Shown here piece after piece: positions 59,099 through 61,597 of a DNA stretch of 61,597 bases. The notes beneath the pieces are model-generated. The model searched no databases, had not been told where the DNA came from, and was given only the letters and a program-made list of their open reading frames with translations. The DNA is from Myxococcales bacterium (GTDB lineage Bacteria > Myxococcota_A > Polyangia > Polyangiales > Ga0077539): NCBI GenBank assembly GCA_013298625.1, contig JAAFIF010000059.1, positions 1 through 61,597 on the forward strand, read 5' to 3'. The translations under genes and the position numbers were made by a program. How positions within the stretch are numbered: the stretch's first letter is position 1; the number at the start of each line of letters is the position of its first letter.

Positions 59099-60562
59099 TC
59101 AGTACGCGGCCGAGCGCATGCCCGCAGCGCGGTGGCGGGCGTTCGACGAGAGCCCGAAGGCTCGACCCGACTCGCTCGCGGCCGACATCGCGCCGAACGC
59201 TGAGTTTTCTGCGGCGTACGTGTTTGCTTGCCGCTCGAGCGCCGGCGCGGCGGAGGGAGCCGCGCGTTGCAGGCCCTGCAGCGCGACGATGTTCGCCGCC
59301 GCGATGGACTGCGCTCGGCGGACGTCACCGCTGCGCCACGCTTCGACGGCGTCGCGTTGACGCAGCGCGAGCACCGCGCTCTGGCTCTCTGCGAAGACGC
59401 TCATGTCACGGGACGCGACCGCCTCTTGCTCGGTGCCGACGACGCGCACCGCGAGGTGTCCGTCGCCCACGCGAACGTCTTGCTCCGTGGCGACCGCGTG
59501 CCAGCTTCCGCGAAATCCCAGGTCGAACACCGCTCCGACCGCGCTCGCGGGCACCACCAGGTCGAGCACGACGCGTCGCTCGTCGCCGGCGAACAGCGCG
59601 CCCACAGGGAGCGAGATCGTCCCGCTGTGTCCTTGCGCTTCGCTGCCGATCGCGCGCTCGAGCCGCCATCCCGCGGGCAGCGTCACCTCGGCCACCGCGC
59701 GCTCGACGGTCGTGTTGTTCGCTTGATCGAGCTCGCGTGTGAGAAAGCTCGCGAGCTCGTTGCCGGTGCGAAGAAACTCGTAGTTGCCGCGGCCCGAGTC
59801 TGCGAGCGCCGTCATGTACGACTCGGAGTAGTCCGTCCCGATGCCGAGGGTCGAGACCGTCACGCCCTGATCGGCGCGCTGTCGCACCTCTGCGCGCACG
59901 CCTTCGAGGGGACGACCGCTCGTGTCCTGGCCGTCCGAGACGAGCACGATGCGCCGCACGAGGCCCGTCGCCGCGAAGGCCAGCGACTGCGCGCCCGCTG
60001 CGATTCCTGCGGGAATGTTCGTCCCTCCCTCGATCTGAATCGTCGGGATGGTCATGCGAAGCGCGTCGCGCACAGCCGACACTGGCGCGAGCGGCTGCAC
60101 GACGCGAACGCTGTCCGAGTAGGTCACCAGCGCGATCTGGTCCGTCGGACGCATGCGCTCGACCAGCTGCAACACAGAGGTCTTCGCCTGCGCGAGCTTC
60201 TCGCCGCTCATGCTCCCCGACACATCGAGGACGACTGCGAGCGCCACGGGTCTCGGTGCGCTCGCGGTCGCCCCGCGGTCTGCTGCGAGCCGAATGTCCG
60301 CGAACACGTGCTGCTCCCCGTTCGCCGTCACCGCGCCCTGCGACAACGCGATGCGCCCGTGCGCGGCGGGCCCGCGAAACTCTGCGCTCGGCGCCCCTCC
60401 CGGCCGGCTCTGCGTCGTCACCTGCGGCGAGATCGCGCCCCCCGATGACTGCTGATCGCGCTCGGCGCGGAGCAGAACAATCCCGCTCGCCGCGAGAGCG
60501 ACGGCTCCTCCAGCGACGGCGCGTGCGTACTTCTTGCGAGCGAAGAGCGTGTGCATCTGCAT
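59099..60562 (-). CDS. Membrane-anchored von Willebrand factor A domain protein
   Basis: 487 residues. One N-terminal membrane helix (ARAVAGGAVALAASGIVLL) and then a vIT/Inter-alpha-inhibitor-like strand region followed by a vWA domain (about 105-270) with an intact MIDAS: D-x-S-x-S (LDVSGSMSG), Thr in EGGTNIPAG and Asp in LVSDGQD. The C-terminal half is beta-rich, then helical. GGAGG nine bases before the ATG at 60562. It is upstream of the membrane protein in what looks like a two-gene unit. Probably a surface or periplasmic binding protein. Confidence 0.85.
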   Translation of the reverse strand: MQMHTLFARKKYARAVAGGAVALAASGIVLLRAERDQQSSGGAISPQVTTQSRPGGAPSAEFRGPAAHGRIALSQGAVTANGEQHVFADIRLAADRGATASAPRPVALAVVLDVSGSMSGEKLAQAKTSVLQLVERMRPTDQIALVTYSDSVRVVQPLAPVSAVRDALRMTIPTIQIEGGTNIPAGIAAGAQSLAFAATGLVRRIVLVSDGQDTSGRPLEGVRAEVRQRADQGVTVSTLGIGTDYSESYMTALADSGRGNYEFLRTGNELASFLTRELDQANNTTVERAVAEVTLPAGWRLERAIGSEAQGHSGTISLPVGALFAGDERRVVLDLVVPASAVGAVFDLGFRGSWHAVATEQDVRVGDGHLAVRVVGTEQEAVASRDMSVFAESQSAVLALRQRDAVEAWRSGDVRRAQSIAAANIVALQGLQRAAPSAAPALERQANTYAAENSAFGAMSAASESGRAFGLSSNARHRAAGMRSAAY

Positions 60563-60800
60563 GGCGAAAGTCCTCCGTGTCGAGCTGTTGGTCGACCGCG
60601 AGACAAATAGGCGCCGACGACCCAACGCCCGGTCGAAGCGCTCTCGTTGAGCGCTGACCGCGACGGGGACGACCCTCGTGTTCGCTGTCGAACAAAAGCT
60701 CAGACGCGCGAGGTCGCAAAAGGGTTTGCGAAAGTTCGCTGCGCTGATTTTCTCGCGCAAATCGCTGCGAGAACGCTCCCCCGTCGTGCCTACGCCCGCT

Positions 60801-61597
60801 TCAGCGGCGGCTGCGCTTGCGGCGCGCGCCGTAGACGAGGGCGAGTCCGCCCATCGCGATGAGCGCGCTCAACGCCCGCTCGTCGCTCGCTCCACCAGCC
60901 GCGGGAACACGGCACGCGCACGCGCCGTCACCCGAGAGGACGCCCGGAGGCACACTCCCGCCGTCCATCGCTCCGGCGTCGCCGCCATCTGCGCGCATGC
61001 CGCCTTCGCTCGCCGAGGCGTCACCGCCGTCGACGCCACCGTCACCGGAGGGACGCGCGACGCACACGCCCACCGCGCGATCGCAGACGGGCGTGGGGTT
61101 CATGCAGTTCGAGTTGGCGCTCATCGCAGGCATCGCGGGATCGATTCGGGCAGCGCCTGCTTCGCGCATGTCGTTGTCCGCGACGCAGTCGTTGTCGCTG
61201 TCCGTATCGAGGAAGTCGGGGCGATCACCCATGCCCGCCATTCCATCGCTGTTGGCGGGCATGGTGGGATCGGCGCCGGCTTCGATGCTGTCGGGCACTC
61301 CATCGCCATCGCTGTCGAGGTCGAGGTAGGCGGGAGTCATGTCCGCATCGCCCGGGGTCATCGCTTCGAGCGTTCGCTCGGTGCGCGTGGGGATGCCGTC
61401 ACCGTCGTCATCGCTGTCGAGGTAGTCGGGCGTGGTGTCGCCCGTGCCCATTCCCATCGGCACCATGGCGTCGCTGTTCTGCGGCATCATGGCGCCGCCC
61501 GCGCCGAGCTCGTCGCGGGTGTTGACGCCGTCGCCGTCATCGTCGGCGTCGAGGGCGTCGTGCATGCCGTCCATGTCCGTGTCGCGGGTCATGAAGC
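60801..61597 (-). CDS. Calcium-repeat protein with MYXO-CTERM anchor, C-terminal part
   Basis: The frame is open to the window edge, so the N terminus and signal peptide are missing. About 265 residues are visible: thrombospondin-type-3-like repeats (DADDDGDGVNTRDE; LDSDDDGDGIPTRTE; LDLDSDGDGVPDSIE; LDTDSDNDCVADND) that bind calcium, a Gly/Asp/Ala-rich linker, and GACACRVPAAGG plus a hydrophobic helix and ARRKRSRR, a MYXO-CTERM tail. Expected to be surface anchored. Confidence 0.85.
   Translation of the reverse strand, partial: FMTRDTDMDGMHDALDADDDGDGVNTRDELGAGGAMMPQNSDAMVPMGMGTGDTTPDYLDSDDDGDGIPTRTERTLEAMTPGDADMTPAYLDLDSDGDGVPDSIEAGADPTMPANSDGMAGMGDRPDFLDTDSDNDCVADNDMREAGAARIDPAMPAMSANSNCMNPTPVCDRAVGVCVARPSGDGGVDGGDASASEGGMRADGGDAGAMDGGSVPPGVLSGDGACACRVPAAGGASDERALSALIAMGGLALVYGARRKRSRR

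Noticed and set aside
1..61597. tRNA, rRNA, CRISPR, transposase or attachment sites
   Set aside because: None was recognised when reading the intergenic spaces; small structured RNAs could be missed without a covariance-model search.

Overview
The window is about 61.6 kb of uniformly GC-rich bacterial chromosome. I assign it to Myxococcota (Sandaracinaceae or another Polyangia lineage). The reasons are two surface proteins ending in a MYXO-CTERM-type tail (Cys motif, hydrophobic helix, Arg cluster), many lipoproteins with Asp/Ala-rich low-complexity linkers, two sigma-54 activators, and an aerobic complex I. No rRNA, tRNA, CRISPR array or insertion sequence was recognised. Coding density is very high, with many ATGA/GTGA stop-start overlaps.

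Left part (1-15.6 kb). A truncated zinc-ribbon gene runs off the left edge. Divergent from it is a respiratory operon, nuoE-F-J-K-L-M-N, with no nuoG, H or I between F and J; its NuoL carries a PKD-like domain at the C terminus. Next come a lipoprotein with carboxypeptidase-regulatory-like folds, a small baeRF/translation-machinery-type protein, pdxH, a divergent NtrC-type regulator/histidine kinase pair, and a PspF-like sigma-54 activator without a sensor domain.

Inorganic-carbon region (15.7-24.3 kb). A methyltransferase gene is followed by dabA (DUF2309/UPF0753), a NuoL-like dabB, a second antiporter-like subunit that has lost the usual TM5 glutamate, and a SulP/STAS anion transporter. Good matches to the sigma-54 -24/-12 consensus lie just upstream of dabA and of the SulP gene. 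I infer an energy-coupled CO2/bicarbonate uptake module in a probably heterotrophic bacterium.

Middle part (24.2-41.7 kb). A minus-strand three-gene operon encodes a surface-anchored protein, an outer-membrane barrel and an FAD oxidoreductase. It is followed by asd, a BRCT/beta-propeller fusion, and dctA. Then comes a compact operon with a zinc-ribbon protein carrying three DVVT-x2-D-x-YGVPA repeats, a radical SAM/SPASM enzyme and a membrane protein; this is the best candidate for an undescribed peptide-modification system. An SPFH/GYF protein and a zinc-ribbon membrane protein are divergent neighbours. A STAS-like protein, a large MYXO-CTERM protein and an rmlB/rmlA junction with both genes truncated follow.

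Right part (41.7-61.6 kb). Contents are glmU, a Cys-rich lipoprotein, an operon with nadD and a DUF2520 protein, a PilZ protein, a carotenoid oxygenase plus CrtF-like methyltransferase pair, and a znuACB metal-uptake operon extended by a beta-propeller protein and an HMA metallochaperone. A lipoprotein, an M29-like protein, pilT with a long N-terminal extension, a membrane protein, a vWA protein and the C-terminal part of a calcium-repeat MYXO-CTERM protein complete the window.
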